Positions 33,408 through 42,587 of a stretch of DNA of 64,000 nt are shown here, one piece after another (the first letter of the stretch is position 1; every line of letters begins with the position of its first letter). The notes beneath the pieces are model-generated. The model had not been told where the DNA came from. It did not search any database and saw nothing but the letters and a program-made list of their open reading frames with translations. The translations under genes and the position numbers were made by a program. This DNA comes from CAIQPV01 sp963719855 (GTDB lineage: Bacteria; Pseudomonadota; Gammaproteobacteria; Burkholderiales; Gallionellaceae): the NCBI GenBank assembly GCA_963719855.1, contig CAVRDK010000001.1, positions 186,001 through 250,000 of the forward strand, given 5' to 3'.

Positions 33408-35066
33408 TCAATACCGCTTCACATCAATTCCATACTTGGTTATGGCATAGCCCATCTGTCTGGGGGTGATGCCCAACAGTCGTGCGGCCTTGGCCTGCAC
33501 CCAGCCGCATTTTTCCAGCGCTTCGATTAATTGGTGTTTCTGCGGATCGCCGTATTCATTCGCATGTAATGCAGGTTCCGTTTCATCTGGTGGTGCAACT
33601 GCCGCTTCTCTTGTAATCGGTATTGTTTGCACCGATTTGACAATTGGAATCACGGTGCGCTTGTTCTGCTGCTGCCACATGATAGAGGAGAAACACATAT
33701 CGCGGTCGCACAGCAGGTCTTTCTTGCGGATGACATTTCCCTGCGTCATGGTGGTGATGCGCTCAACACAGTTGGACAGTTCGCGCACGTTGCCAGGCCA
33801 CTGGCAGTCGCACATCACATGCATCGCCTCGGCAGAAAATTTCAGGTGCTTGCCGCTCTCTTCATTCGTCTGTTGCAGGAAATATTCCGCCAGCAGCGGA
33901 ACGTCCTCGCGCCGTTCGCGCAGGGGCGGAAGGAAGATAGAAACGACGTTGATGCGGTAGTATAAATCCGCGCGGAATTCGCCCTTGGATACCGCCTCTT
34001 CGAGGTTGCGGTTGGTGGCGGCGACCAGGCGCACATCCACACGGATGGTCTTGTTGCCGCCGACGCGTTCGAACTCGCGTTCCTGCAACACGCGTAGCAG
34101 CTTGGTCTGGAAAGCGGTGGAGACATCGCCGATCTCGTCCAGAAACAGCGTGCCGCCGTGTGCCATCTCGAAGCGTCCCTTGCGCTCCTGCGACGCGCCA
34201 GTAAACGATCCTTTCTCATGGCCGAACAGTTCGGATTCCAACAATGTTTCCGACAGCGCCGCACAGTTTACCTTGATGAACGGTTTATCCTTGCGTGGAG
34301 AAAGGTGATGGATGGCACGCGCGATAGCCTCTTTGCCGGTGCCGGATTCACCGCGCAGCAGCACGGTGGATTTGGAAGGCGCAACCTGATGCACCTCGGT
34401 GAATACGTTCTGCATGATCTTGCTCTGTCCGATGACATTGTCGAGGCTATACTTGTCATGCAACTCGGATTGCAGGCGTTGCTTTTCATGCATCAAAGTG
34501 GCGCGATCCCGCGCCACTTTTTGGTGCAGACGCACCGTTTGTCCGATCAGGTTGGCCACCATGGACAGAAAGCGCACATCGCCGCCAAAATTGCTCAAGT
34601 CGCCTTGATTTTCGCGGTCGAAACTCAGTACGCCTATGGTTTCGCGGCTCGCCTTGATAGGCACTCCGATGAAAGAAATGACGCTCTTGCTCCTGCCCTT
34701 GCGTGAACCAGTGCGATTGAGGAACAGAGCCTCCTTGGTGATGTCCGGCACCACTGCCGGGACGCCGCTTTTGAGGATGTTGCCCATCACGCCTTCGCCT
34801 GCCTTGAAGCGGCCATGAGCGATTTCGTCCTGATCCATGCCGGTAGCGGCGATGACCTGAAGATAACCGTCTTCCTGCAACAGTGCGACCATGCCGCGTT
34901 GCATCTGCAAATGGCTGGACAACACGTTCAGCACACTGCGCATGGTCTTGTGCAGATCGAGAGACGAATTGAGTATCTTGCTCACCTCATACACGGTGAC
35001 CAATTCGATGTTGCATTCTTTTGAAACGCGCACTGGGGATTCCTTAGTCATACTTGCATACCCCAT
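33408..35066 (-). CDS. nifA: Nif-specific transcriptional activator NifA
   Basis: NifA (552 residues) has an N-terminal GAF domain (about residues 25-170), a central AAA+ domain with Walker A RGESGTGKEAIARAI, the sigma-54 contact loop GSFTGAS, Walker B GGTLFLDEIGD, and a C-terminal Fis-type helix-turn-helix (KAARLLGITPRQMGYAI). The linker carries C-x11-C-x19-C-x4-C (CQWPGNVRELSNC ... CDRDMC), the mark of oxygen-sensitive NifA. No nifL is nearby. The start could be ATG 35066 or the one at 35051. Confidence 0.94.
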   Translation of the reverse strand: MGYASMTKESPVRVSKECNIELVTVYEVSKILNSSLDLHKTMRSVLNVLSSHLQMQRGMVALLQEDGYLQVIAATGMDQDEIAHGRFKAGEGVMGNILKSGVPAVVPDITKEALFLNRTGSRKGRSKSVISFIGVPIKASRETIGVLSFDRENQGDLSNFGGDVRFLSMVANLIGQTVRLHQKVARDRATLMHEKQRLQSELHDKYSLDNVIGQSKIMQNVFTEVHQVAPSKSTVLLRGESGTGKEAIARAIHHLSPRKDKPFIKVNCAALSETLLESELFGHEKGSFTGASQERKGRFEMAHGGTLFLDEIGDVSTAFQTKLLRVLQEREFERVGGNKTIRVDVRLVAATNRNLEEAVSKGEFRADLYYRINVVSIFLPPLRERREDVPLLAEYFLQQTNEESGKHLKFSAEAMHVMCDCQWPGNVRELSNCVERITTMTQGNVIRKKDLLCDRDMCFSSIMWQQQNKRTVIPIVKSVQTIPITREAAVAPPDETEPALHANEYGDPQKHQLIEALEKCGWVQAKAARLLGITPRQMGYAITKYGIDVKRY

Positions 35067-35264
35067 CTAAAAGCAATTTGTATGCCTCTTGTGACAATTC
35101 CGCCTGTTAATGGTTCGTAACCGCCTCATCGGAGCTTTGTCGCGAAAACCACAAACCGATCACGCGACCCATGACCTTCCTTTTACCAATCCGACATCAA
35201 AAGCGCCTGCGGTTGCGGCGAGTGTTTCAGTGTCTGAACAATTAACTGGTGGTACACAGCCACC

Positions 35265-35280
35265 TGTCGCAAACGCTACA
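35265..35280. promoter_or_regulatory. NifA binding site between nifA and nifV
   Basis: TGT-CGCAAACGCT-ACA matches TGT-N10-ACA. It lies about 94 bases upstream of the nifV sigma-54 promoter and about 200 bases upstream of nifA, so it could serve either gene. Confidence 0.78.
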
Positions 35281-35373
35281 GAAAAATTCCATGTCAAGTT
35301 TGTTTTCTACGGAAAATTTAAAGCATAAATTTATCTGATTGATTCGTATCAATAAATAATGATGATTTGGTCG

Positions 35374-35389
35374 TGGCATAGTTGTTGCT
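35374..35389 (+). promoter_or_regulatory. nifV: Sigma-54 promoter of nifV
   Basis: TGGCATAGTTGTTGCT fits the sigma-54 consensus with GG-N10-GC spacing. Transcription would start about 12 bases before the nifV ATG region, near 35401, so the leader is short. Confidence 0.82.
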
Positions 35390-35413
35390 GAACCATGTCC
35401 GAGAGGGCAAATC

Positions 35414-36568
35414 ATGCACAACGAACACGACAGCAACATGGTGACGATCAATGACACGACTCTGCGTGATGGCGAGCAGACTGCCGGGGTTGCATTCACC
35501 GCCGAGGAAAAAATTCGCATTGCCCATGCGCTGGTTACTGCCGGTGTGTCCGAATTGGAGATCGGCGTGCCGGTGATGGGTGAGAATGAGATCGAGTCGA
35601 TCAACGCGATTGCCGAGCAGGAATTGCAGGCCGGACTGATGGTATGGGGGCGGATGCATGAGGCTGATATGGCTGCGATTTCTCGCTGCAAAGTGGATTG
35701 GGTAAATCTGTCGATTCCGGTATCCGATATTCATATCAGCAAGAAGCTGGAGAAAGATCGTGACTGGGTGCTGCGCACGGTACGGCGGTTTGTCACCGAG
35801 GCGACCGATATGGGATATTACGTCTGTGTCGGCGGGGAAGACTCCTCGCGCGCCGACATTGATTTCGTTCGCCGCGTGGCGGAAACAGCGCAAGACTGCG
35901 GCGCGTTGCGTTTCCGTTTCGCCGATACGCTGGGCATGCTCGACCCGTTTACCACTTTCGAACGCATCGGCCTGCTCAAGAAGACTACCGATTTGCAAAT
36001 CGAAATTCATGCCCACGACGATTTCGGCCTGGCCACCGCCAATTCGCTGGCTGCGGTGCGTGCCGGGGCAACGCATGTGAATACCACGGTGAACGGCTTG
36101 GGCGAACGCGCCGGAAATGCGCCGCTGGAAGAGGTGGTGATGGCGTTGCGGCATCTCCATAACATAGACACTGGCGTGGACATGTATTTCTATCATGACC
36201 TGTCGAATCTGGTAGCCAAAGCTTCGGGGCGCGGTGTAGCGGCGAACAAGAGCATCGTCGGCTCGGCGGTGTTCACTCATGAAGCCGGCATCCATGTGGA
36301 TGGCCTGCTAAAAAATCCGCTCAATTACCAACCGTTCGATCCAGCCGAAATCGGCATGGCGCACCGCATGGTGCTGGGCAAACATTCTGGCGCTAGCGCG
36401 GTAATCAAGGCTTATGCCGACATTGGCATAGCGCTTTCCAAAGGCGATGCGCAGAGAATTTTGTCCAAGGTACGCGACTTTACTTGCCGCACCAAGCATT
36501 CACCGGAGCAGGACGATTTGCATCAAATTTATTTTGAGACCGTGGCGTATTCGGCCAGTCATTCATAA
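35414..36568 (+). CDS. nifV: Homocitrate synthase NifV
   Basis: This 384-residue enzyme has the signature INDTTLRDGEQTAGVAF and a metal-binding HAHDDFGLATANSLAA, plus HVNTTVNGLGERAGNAPLEE. It condenses acetyl-CoA and 2-oxoglutarate to homocitrate, the organic ligand of FeMo-co. The family also includes LeuA and lysine-pathway enzymes; the position next to nifA and nifW and the sigma-54 promoter support NifV. It is followed by nifW in 13 bases. Confidence 0.92.
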   Translation: MHNEHDSNMVTINDTTLRDGEQTAGVAFTAEEKIRIAHALVTAGVSELEIGVPVMGENEIESINAIAEQELQAGLMVWGRMHEADMAAISRCKVDWVNLSIPVSDIHISKKLEKDRDWVLRTVRRFVTEATDMGYYVCVGGEDSSRADIDFVRRVAETAQDCGALRFRFADTLGMLDPFTTFERIGLLKKTTDLQIEIHAHDDFGLATANSLAAVRAGATHVNTTVNGLGERAGNAPLEEVVMALRHLHNIDTGVDMYFYHDLSNLVAKASGRGVAANKSIVGSAVFTHEAGIHVDGLLKNPLNYQPFDPAEIGMAHRMVLGKHSGASAVIKAYADIGIALSKGDAQRILSKVRDFTCRTKHSPEQDDLHQIYFETVAYSASHS

Positions 36569-36581
36569 GGGAGATAACGGC

Positions 36582-36908
36582 ATGAGTGAAATAAAGCAGG
36601 CATTGGGTCAATTATCTTCGGCGGAAGAGTTTCTGAGTTTTCTTGGGGTTGAGTATGACCAGCGCGTGGTCAACGTCAACCGCCTGCACATCCTTAAACG
36701 CTTCAACCAATATATGGCACGCCACAGTTTCAGCGTCGGCAGCGATAAGGCGATCAAGGCGGAATACAAGGCATTGCTGGAACGTGCTTACGATGATTTC
36801 GTAAAATCAGACGCAGTGACAGAAAAAGTGTTCAAGGTGTTTCAAGATGCGGCGGGTGTGAAGAAATTCAGCGTGGACAGGCTGCGCGCCTCGCTGCCTG
36901 TAAGGTAG
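36582..36908 (+). CDS. nifW: Nitrogenase stabilising protein NifW
   Basis: This 108-residue protein has SAEEFLSFLGVEYDQRVVNV and HILKRFNQYM, typical of NifW, and an FKVFQDAAGVKKF segment. The ATG at 36582 is preceded by GGGAG. NifW protects or helps mature the MoFe protein. It is in an operon with nifV. Confidence 0.9.
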   Translation: MSEIKQALGQLSSAEEFLSFLGVEYDQRVVNVNRLHILKRFNQYMARHSFSVGSDKAIKAEYKALLERAYDDFVKSDAVTEKVFKVFQDAAGVKKFSVDRLRASLPVR

Positions 36909-36997
36909 ATGTAAGTTTGTAATTAAAACAACGACGTTAACTCATAACTTACAGCTTACGTCTATCAACTGATTTATTTAAACTAAGGAAAACAACC

Positions 36998-37567
36998 ATG
37001 AGCACCCCCATCATCCAGTCGCTGGAAGAACAAAAACGCCTGCTTAGCCCCGTGTACAAAGGTGCATTGAAGAAAGCCGATGAAGGATTTCGCGGTGAGA
37101 TTGCGCTGAAATTCGCTGTGAAGTTGGCTGACGAAGCACGTCCTCCGGAAATCGCCGCAACCCAGACCATGTTTTCTGCCACTGGCGGCAAATTTGATTT
37201 CATCGCATGCGAGTTGGATTCTCTGGGCTATCTAGAAAACCTGCATTCTGTGCTGGGTGATTTCCTTAAGCCGGAAGGTCAATATTTTGTGTTTGCCGGC
37301 AACGTGGACATTTCCAAGAAATTTGGTATTACGCTGGACGGCATTCCATTTAATATTCTTCCGCTGGACGAAGCGACAGTTTACAACGAACTGCTCGACC
37401 TGATCGGTTTGGAGCGCACCGACCTGAAAAAACTGGATACTGCAGCCAAGCTCGACAAGATCACTGAGGCAGCCGTGAAGTTCAAGGGCAAGTTTCCGGT
37501 CATCAGCTTCGAGCAGGGCGTGAAGGAAATGGGGGCGATCAAAATTCCGGAAAATCGTCCAGTGTAA
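36998..37567 (+). CDS. Hypothetical protein downstream of nifW
   Basis: I do not recognise this 189-residue soluble protein. It has FDFIACELDSLGYLENLHSV, a FVFAGNVDISKKFGITLDGI strand-rich segment, and a charged helix (DLKKLDTAAKLDKITEAAVK). It has one Cys only, and no membrane segment. It begins 89 bases after nifW, preceded by CTAAGGAAA, and converges on nifQ. The only clue to its role is its location inside the nif island. Confidence 0.65.
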   Translation: MSTPIIQSLEEQKRLLSPVYKGALKKADEGFRGEIALKFAVKLADEARPPEIAATQTMFSATGGKFDFIACELDSLGYLENLHSVLGDFLKPEGQYFVFAGNVDISKKFGITLDGIPFNILPLDEATVYNELLDLIGLERTDLKKLDTAAKLDKITEAAVKFKGKFPVISFEQGVKEMGAIKIPENRPV

Positions 37568-37683
37568 TTGCTGAGCGAGTAGCTTGCAGCGCGTATCGTC
37601 CGGGGTGGCTAGGGTGATGGTGTGCATGAGTAGGTTTTTCGTGATTTCGCCAAGGCTACATCTGCGCAACTGTTTTCTCGGAT

Positions 37684-38298
37684 TTACTCTTCCGCTCCGA
37701 AACATTTTACATAGTCGCAGCAGGCTGTGCAGCTTGGCGCTTTGCAGGCGTTAATGCCTTCACGTTCACAGAGTTGTTTGTAGAAAAACTTTTTCCATTT
37801 CATGTCGCCGGTATTTTTCGCGGCGAGGCTGGGGAAGTGGCCTGAGAGCAAGACAGATAATGCTTTGCGGTCAGGCAGGCCGAGGTCTTGCCAAAGGTGG
37901 TCGCCACCCATGCAGGCAGTGGTAACGAGATGGGCGACGTTGCTGTGATGTTCGTTGGCAACAGCACGATGATCGAGCAGCAGTTGCAGCAGGTCGCTAA
38001 ATTCACCCATTGCCCCGTTGCTACTAATAGCTTTTGCTTGTGCCTCCAGCCAGTGTGGCGGAGGAGTGAAATGCGGGAAGCGGGTTTGCAGCAAGTTTTG
38101 GAAGGAACTTATATCCATCCCGAGCGCCGGGACAAACGCATCGGAGTGCGGGTTACAATGAGTGGCGATGACCCAAGCAAAGGACTCTGTCAGCACATCT
38201 TCCTCAATGGAATGGCCGAGCAGATGCCAGACGCTGATATTATCGGCGTCATGTGGGAAACTGGCGATCAGGCCGCCATCGGTGCGTGCGTGTAGCAT
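37684..38298 (-). CDS. nifQ: Molybdenum donor protein NifQ
   Basis: This 204-residue protein ends with the NifQ metal motif Cys-x4-Cys-x2-Cys-x5-Cys, seen as CKAPSCTACCDYVKC. The middle has GGDHLWQDLGLPDRKALSVL. NifQ carries a Mo-Fe-S cluster and supplies Mo to FeMo-co assembly on NifEN. Its start overlaps the fdxB end by 31 bases. It is the last gene of the nifE-led operon. Confidence 0.92.
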   Translation of the reverse strand: MLHARTDGGLIASFPHDADNISVWHLLGHSIEEDVLTESFAWVIATHCNPHSDAFVPALGMDISSFQNLLQTRFPHFTPPPHWLEAQAKAISSNGAMGEFSDLLQLLLDHRAVANEHHSNVAHLVTTACMGGDHLWQDLGLPDRKALSVLLSGHFPSLAAKNTGDMKWKKFFYKQLCEREGINACKAPSCTACCDYVKCFGAEE

Positions 38299-38576
38299 TT
38301 TTTTGGACAGATTTTTGAACAGGCTTCACAGCCAACGCAGTTCTTATCGTTGGCGACGGTCATTACTTTCTTTTCGTACTCGTCGTCATCGTCTTCGCCT
38401 AACTCCAGCGCTATGACTTCGCCATCTTCGCCTATGCCAACCAGTTGCAGCACCTCGCGCCCGCATACACGGAAGCAGCGACCGCATCCGATGCATTTTT
38501 CCTGATTAATGTTGTGGACGAATTTTGGAGTCCAGCTGCGTCCGTCAGGCAGGGTGATGGTTACTACGGTTGTCAT
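38268..38576 (-). CDS. fdxB: Nif-specific ferredoxin III (FdxB)
   Basis: This 102-residue ferredoxin has two 4Fe-4S motifs, CIGCGRCFRVCGRE and CVGCEACSKICPKKC, separated by a long acidic insert (LELGEDDDDEYEKK). The ATG at 38576 has AAGGAG four bases upstream, better than the frame start at 38594. It is typical of the nifENX-fdxB-nifQ group and probably supports cofactor assembly. Confidence 0.9.
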   Translation of the reverse strand: MTTVVTITLPDGRSWTPKFVHNINQEKCIGCGRCFRVCGREVLQLVGIGEDGEVIALELGEDDDDEYEKKVMTVANDKNCVGCEACSKICPKKCYTHAPMAA

Positions 38577-38615
38577 GGTGTGCTCCTTGTTCAAGTTCCA
38601 ATGTGTATTTGTGGC

Positions 38616-38807
38616 TCAACCAATGGCCAGCTTCTGGCGCGTGACAGTGAGTTTCTGATAAGCCAGAAAGGTTTTCTCTGCTACTTCAGGAATGCGCTCC
38701 CAGCCTATCGGCAACTCTTCCGACAAATCATGCAAGTCCATCTTCAACTGCGTAGCTTGGGCGTTGAGCTTTTTGATCTCGGCTTTTAGTGTGTCTATAT
38801 CCGCCAT
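38616..38807 (-). CDS. Small helical nif protein (CCE_0567/DUF683-like)
   Basis: This 63-residue protein (MADIDTLKAEIKKLNAQATQ, then LKMDLHDLSEELPIGWERI) is a helical hairpin of the type usually found after the NifX-associated gene. Family members are small metal-binding or NifX-linked proteins. A start six codons upstream (38825) is possible and would overlap the previous gene by eight bases; I chose the one that fits family length. Confidence 0.85.
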   Translation of the reverse strand: MADIDTLKAEIKKLNAQATQLKMDLHDLSEELPIGWERIPEVAEKTFLAYQKLTVTRQKLAIG

Positions 38808-38817
38808 GTCTGTTCCG

Positions 38818-39285
38818 TTATCCATACTTCGCCACTTCAGGAAACTGGTTAATCATCTCTACTGCCGCATCCACCAACTTGCCGCCTTCTTCCGCCAGTT
38901 TTTCCATGTCATTGAAGCCGAAGCGGTGCATGTCGCGCAGGTATTTGTTGATGACGATCAGGCGCCCGGCTGTGAGCACCATGCGGCCAAAGCCTTCGTG
39001 GTTGATTTTCATGATGGGCGCGACCATGATGCCAGTCATGCGTTCCACTGAAAGGCCGACGGCGTTATAGAACAGCTCCAGGCGCCACAGCGTTTCCGGA
39101 TCGGGGTCGCCAATGATGGGGATTCCCTTGCGCTTCTCTTTATCAATGATGTAAGGGTCGAGTAGTGTGTCGTTGCTCTTGCCGTCCCATGTGCCGTAGG
39201 TGTCTTGTGCGCGATACTGCTTTGCCAGTTCGTTCAGAAACATTTCGCCGCTGCTGGTTTTGACTGCTTCTGCTGTTGTGCTCAT
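38818..39285 (-). CDS. NifX-associated protein (DUF269)
   Basis: This 155-residue protein has FLNELAKQYRAQDTYGTWDG, DDTLLDP-like text (SNDTLLDPYIID) and GFGRMVLTAGRLIVINKYLR, typical of the NifX-associated family. The ATG at 39285 has AGGAG eight bases before it. Function is unknown, but it occurs with nifX in most proteobacterial nif clusters. Confidence 0.88.
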   Translation of the reverse strand: MSTTAEAVKTSSGEMFLNELAKQYRAQDTYGTWDGKSNDTLLDPYIIDKEKRKGIPIIGDPDPETLWRLELFYNAVGLSVERMTGIMVAPIMKINHEGFGRMVLTAGRLIVINKYLRDMHRFGFNDMEKLAEEGGKLVDAAVEMINQFPEVAKYG

Positions 39286-39352
39286 TATGATGACTCCTGA
39301 TTCACGTTGTGGTTTTGCCATTCCTACCCCCTGCAAGGGGGTAGGAATTCAA

Positions 39353-39805
39353 TCATTCATCATCGAAATTAAGATCACGCTCCACACCCTTCAACATCGC
39401 CTTGCGCAGCCAAGGTGGAGGAGCGCCCTTAAGTACATCCTGCAACCTGACCAGGATTTCAGTGATGACTTCCGGTTCGTTCACCTTGATCGGATGTACC
39501 TTGTTCGCTACCACGCGCGCCGCTGCCGAGCCGCCGATGGCTGCGACGTAGAGGATGGCGCAGTCCTTGATAGCTTCAATCTTTGGGGTGATCTTGTCTT
39601 CGTTACCGTCTTCCTTGAGGTCGCCAGAAAACTGGATGGCCTCGATCAAATTGAATCCTTCTGGCGAAATTTCGTACACCGCAATGTTTTTCGCCCAGCC
39701 GAAATGAGCGTCAACCCGTTGCAAATCTTGTGTCGCAAATGCGATTTTCATTCCTCTCACTCCTTGGTTGGGATTACACAGTTTGAGCTTGCGCTGCATG
39801 TTCAT
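39353..39805 (-). CDS. nifX: FeMo-cofactor carrier protein NifX
   Basis: NifX (150 residues) has MKIAFATQDLQRVDAHFG and ILYVAAIGGSAAARVVANKV. I start it at ATG 39805, which has GGAGG six bases upstream and overlaps the nifN end by 32 bases; this adds an N-terminal stretch (RKLKLCNPNQGVRG) also present in other NifX proteins. NifX binds NifB-co and the VK cluster and passes them to NifEN. Confidence 0.9.
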   Translation of the reverse strand: MNMQRKLKLCNPNQGVRGMKIAFATQDLQRVDAHFGWAKNIAVYEISPEGFNLIEAIQFSGDLKEDGNEDKITPKIEAIKDCAILYVAAIGGSAAARVVANKVHPIKVNEPEVITEILVRLQDVLKGAPPPWLRKAMLKGVERDLNFDDE

Positions 39806-41135
39806 GGTTGCCCTCCGGCAGCGGCCAGCTATCTGGCGCGCTTTCGTGTGTGTGTTCGAGGAACACATTGCCGATCTGGAAAATCAGATCGCGCGTACCG
39901 CGATAGCCCACGCTCAATTTGTGGTTAGCGCCGAGCCGGTCGAAGCAGGGCAACCCGGCGCGAAACAATGGGATGCCGAGCCGTTCCGATGCCTGGCGTC
40001 CGTGCGAATGGGTGATGAGCAAGTCGCAGCCCTTTGCACGCATTTCAAAATCTTCCAGGTCGCCGATCAGCACTTCTTTGCAGGGCATTTTTTCCAGCAA
40101 CGGTGATTGCGTGGTGGTGACTGCGGCAGCAATCTCGCAGCCCATCTCGGACATGAGCGAACCCAGCGCCCATAACAGATCCGGCTCTGCGCCGATGGCG
40201 ACTTTTTTGCCGCCGAAAAAGAAATGTCCGTCCAGCATGGCATCCACCAACTGGCTACGCTGACGGCGATATTTCAGCGGAACCGGCTTGCCGCTCAATC
40301 CGGAGAGGTACATCAGGAAGCGGTCATTGGCATCCAGCCCGGTGAGCCGGTCGAACACGGTGTAGGACACGCCGCTACGCATCTCCAGTTCCAGTGCGGC
40401 ACTTTCCATCTGCTGGCCGATTGCGATGGTGGCGAGCGAACTGCCCATGCTGCGTATTTCATCCACCGTGGTGCCGCCTATAGTGGTGGGGCTGAACTGT
40501 TCCGGGATGTGGCCGTCGAGCGAATTGGATAGGTCTGGCAGCACGATGGGCGTGAGTCCGAAGGCGGTGATGGTCTCGACGATTTCTTCGATGTCAGCAG
40601 CGGTGAGATGGCTACCTGGTAGCAGGTTTACTTGGCCCGGGATGGTCTCCATGCTTTTCTCAACCAGTTCTTCTGCTATTCGTGCAACGCTCTTAGCCCA
40701 GCCATCCTGAAACGCATCCTTGAAGTCCGGTGTGTTCACGAACACGATTGGCAGATTCGCCAGTTCAGGATTACGCCTGCGGATCAATTTCAGATCGCCG
40801 TGGATGTCTTCACCGCGCGTCTCAGTCAGGCCGGTGGTACACAGGCCGATGATCTCCGGCTTGGCACGCTTGTAGATGTTGACCAGCGCCTGTTCGATGT
40901 TGTCCATGCCGCCCATGATGGTGGTGACTTCGTTCATCGCCGTGGTCTGCAAGGGAATGGCTTCGCGGAAATGGCGCACGAACAGCACCAGCCCGAACGC
41001 GGTGCAACCTTGGGAGCCATGCATTATGGGCATGCAGTTAGCGAGGCCGAGGAAAGCCAGAATGCCGCCTATGGGTTGGCTCATCTTCAGCGGGTTTACG
41101 CTGCAAGCTTTTTTTGAAATAGTGACGGTTGCCAT
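39774..41135 (-). CDS. nifN: Nitrogenase cofactor scaffold subunit NifN
   Basis: NifN (453 residues) has the NifK-like CMPIMHGSQGCTAFGLVLFV and EVTTIMGGMDNIEQALVNIY. With NifE it forms the scaffold on which FeMo-co is completed. It follows nifE by one base and overlaps nifX. Length and motifs are normal. Confidence 0.93.
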   Translation of the reverse strand: MATVTISKKACSVNPLKMSQPIGGILAFLGLANCMPIMHGSQGCTAFGLVLFVRHFREAIPLQTTAMNEVTTIMGGMDNIEQALVNIYKRAKPEIIGLCTTGLTETRGEDIHGDLKLIRRRNPELANLPIVFVNTPDFKDAFQDGWAKSVARIAEELVEKSMETIPGQVNLLPGSHLTAADIEEIVETITAFGLTPIVLPDLSNSLDGHIPEQFSPTTIGGTTVDEIRSMGSSLATIAIGQQMESAALELEMRSGVSYTVFDRLTGLDANDRFLMYLSGLSGKPVPLKYRRQRSQLVDAMLDGHFFFGGKKVAIGAEPDLLWALGSLMSEMGCEIAAAVTTTQSPLLEKMPCKEVLIGDLEDFEMRAKGCDLLITHSHGRQASERLGIPLFRAGLPCFDRLGANHKLSVGYRGTRDLIFQIGNVFLEHTHESAPDSWPLPEGNHEHAAQAQTV

Positions 41136-41136
41136 T

Positions 41137-42552
41137 TCACCTTCTCCCTTCGATGGCGAGTGTATGAATTTCTGATTCCCACGGAGCCGCTTTCCTTACC
41201 TGCTTCCAGATCGGGTTGTATAGCGCTCTGTCTATTTCCTGTACCAGCGTTACCATGCCTTCATATCCTGCATAGGCGTGGTGGCGTTCCTGATTGATGT
41301 CCAGCCAAGGCATTCTGGCTTTCAGCGCGACGAATTGTGAGCGTCCGCCGGAGAGCATGATGTCGGCGTGGGCTTCCTTAAGCATTTTGTACATCTCGCG
41401 CGGCGGCAGGTCGTCGAAGATGTGGGCGTCTTCGCTTATCAATTCCTTTACGCGTTCCTTGTCTTCTTCGGTGGATTTCTTTACGCTGGTGCCGACAATC
41501 TCCAGGCCGACTTCCTGCAAGGCCGATACAACCGACCACGACTTTACCCCGCCGGTGAAGAGCAGCACACGCTTGCCCTCGAAGCGTTGGCGGTAACCGT
41601 CCAAGCGTTCCCAAGCGCGCGCTTCTTCGCGGCGAATCAATATTTCAGTGCGTGACAGCAGGTCTTCCGGCGCACCGCGTTGCACCAGTAGCTTTGCGAT
41701 TTGACGCAAGGAATCGCTGGTATCGGAAATACCGTAGAACGAGCCTTCGAAAAATGGGATGCTGTAGCGTTCTTCCATCTTGCGCGCCACGTTGATCATC
41801 GCTCTTGAGCACACCATCATCGCGGCACGGGCGCGGTGCGATCTTGCCACTTCGTGATAACGTGCATCGCCGGAAATACTGGCCAGCACGCGGATACCGA
41901 GATGATCCAGCAGCGGCTTGACCTGCCACATCTCACCCGCTAGGTTGTATTCTCCGATGATGTTGATGTCGTAAGGCGTGGTGGTTTCCGGTTCCTCGGT
42001 ACCGATCACATATTCAAGCAGCGCCTCGCCCGCCAGCTTGTTGCCGAGGTTCTTGCTACCGACAAAGCCGGGAACATTGATCGGGATAATGGGCTTGCCG
42101 AATTTTGCTTTCGCCGCCTTGCACACCGCCTCGATCTCGTCGCCGATCAGTGCTGTGACGCAGGTTTGGTATACGAACACGGCTGGCGGATCATATTTTT
42201 CGATCACCTCGCGGATGGCGCGATACAGGCGTTTCTCGCCGCCAAACACGATGTCATTCTCGGAAATGTCGGTGGTGAAGCCGGTGCGGTAGAGCAAGGG
42301 GCCTGATGATTTTGAGCCGCGATTGTCCCATCCGTTACCCTCACAGGCGATGGGGCCATGCACGATGTGCGCCACGTCGGCGATCGGTTGCAGCGCAATT
42401 TTCGCCCCGTCAAAAGCGCAGCCACCAGCCGCAGCACCGGGCACCAGTTGCTTGGTGCAGCCTTTCTTGCGTTCCTTCTCGTCCTTGGCCTGGTTCTTGT
42501 CGCAACCCGGTTCGTTGAACACTTCTTGTACTTTGATGTTGAGTCCGGCCAC
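41137..42552 (-). CDS. nifE: Nitrogenase cofactor scaffold subunit NifE
   Basis: NifE (471 residues) has cysteine motifs GGCAFDGAKIALQPI, GPIACEGNGWDNRGSKSSG and VYQTCVTALIGDEIEAV. The open frame begins at 42585, but that lies upstream of the expected transcription start (about 42577) of the sigma-54 promoter at 42588-42603. The GTG at 42552 has GGAGAGG six bases upstream and is the better start, giving VAGLNIKVQEVFNEPG. It pairs with NifN. Confidence 0.92.
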   Translation of the reverse strand: MAGLNIKVQEVFNEPGCDKNQAKDEKERKKGCTKQLVPGAAAGGCAFDGAKIALQPIADVAHIVHGPIACEGNGWDNRGSKSSGPLLYRTGFTTDISENDIVFGGEKRLYRAIREVIEKYDPPAVFVYQTCVTALIGDEIEAVCKAAKAKFGKPIIPINVPGFVGSKNLGNKLAGEALLEYVIGTEEPETTTPYDINIIGEYNLAGEMWQVKPLLDHLGIRVLASISGDARYHEVARSHRARAAMMVCSRAMINVARKMEERYSIPFFEGSFYGISDTSDSLRQIAKLLVQRGAPEDLLSRTEILIRREEARAWERLDGYRQRFEGKRVLLFTGGVKSWSVVSALQEVGLEIVGTSVKKSTEEDKERVKELISEDAHIFDDLPPREMYKMLKEAHADIMLSGGRSQFVALKARMPWLDINQERHHAYAGYEGMVTLVQEIDRALYNPIWKQVRKAAPWESEIHTLAIEGRR

Positions 42553-42587
42553 GATAGACCTCTCCGAATGGTTTACGCTTAGCACTC

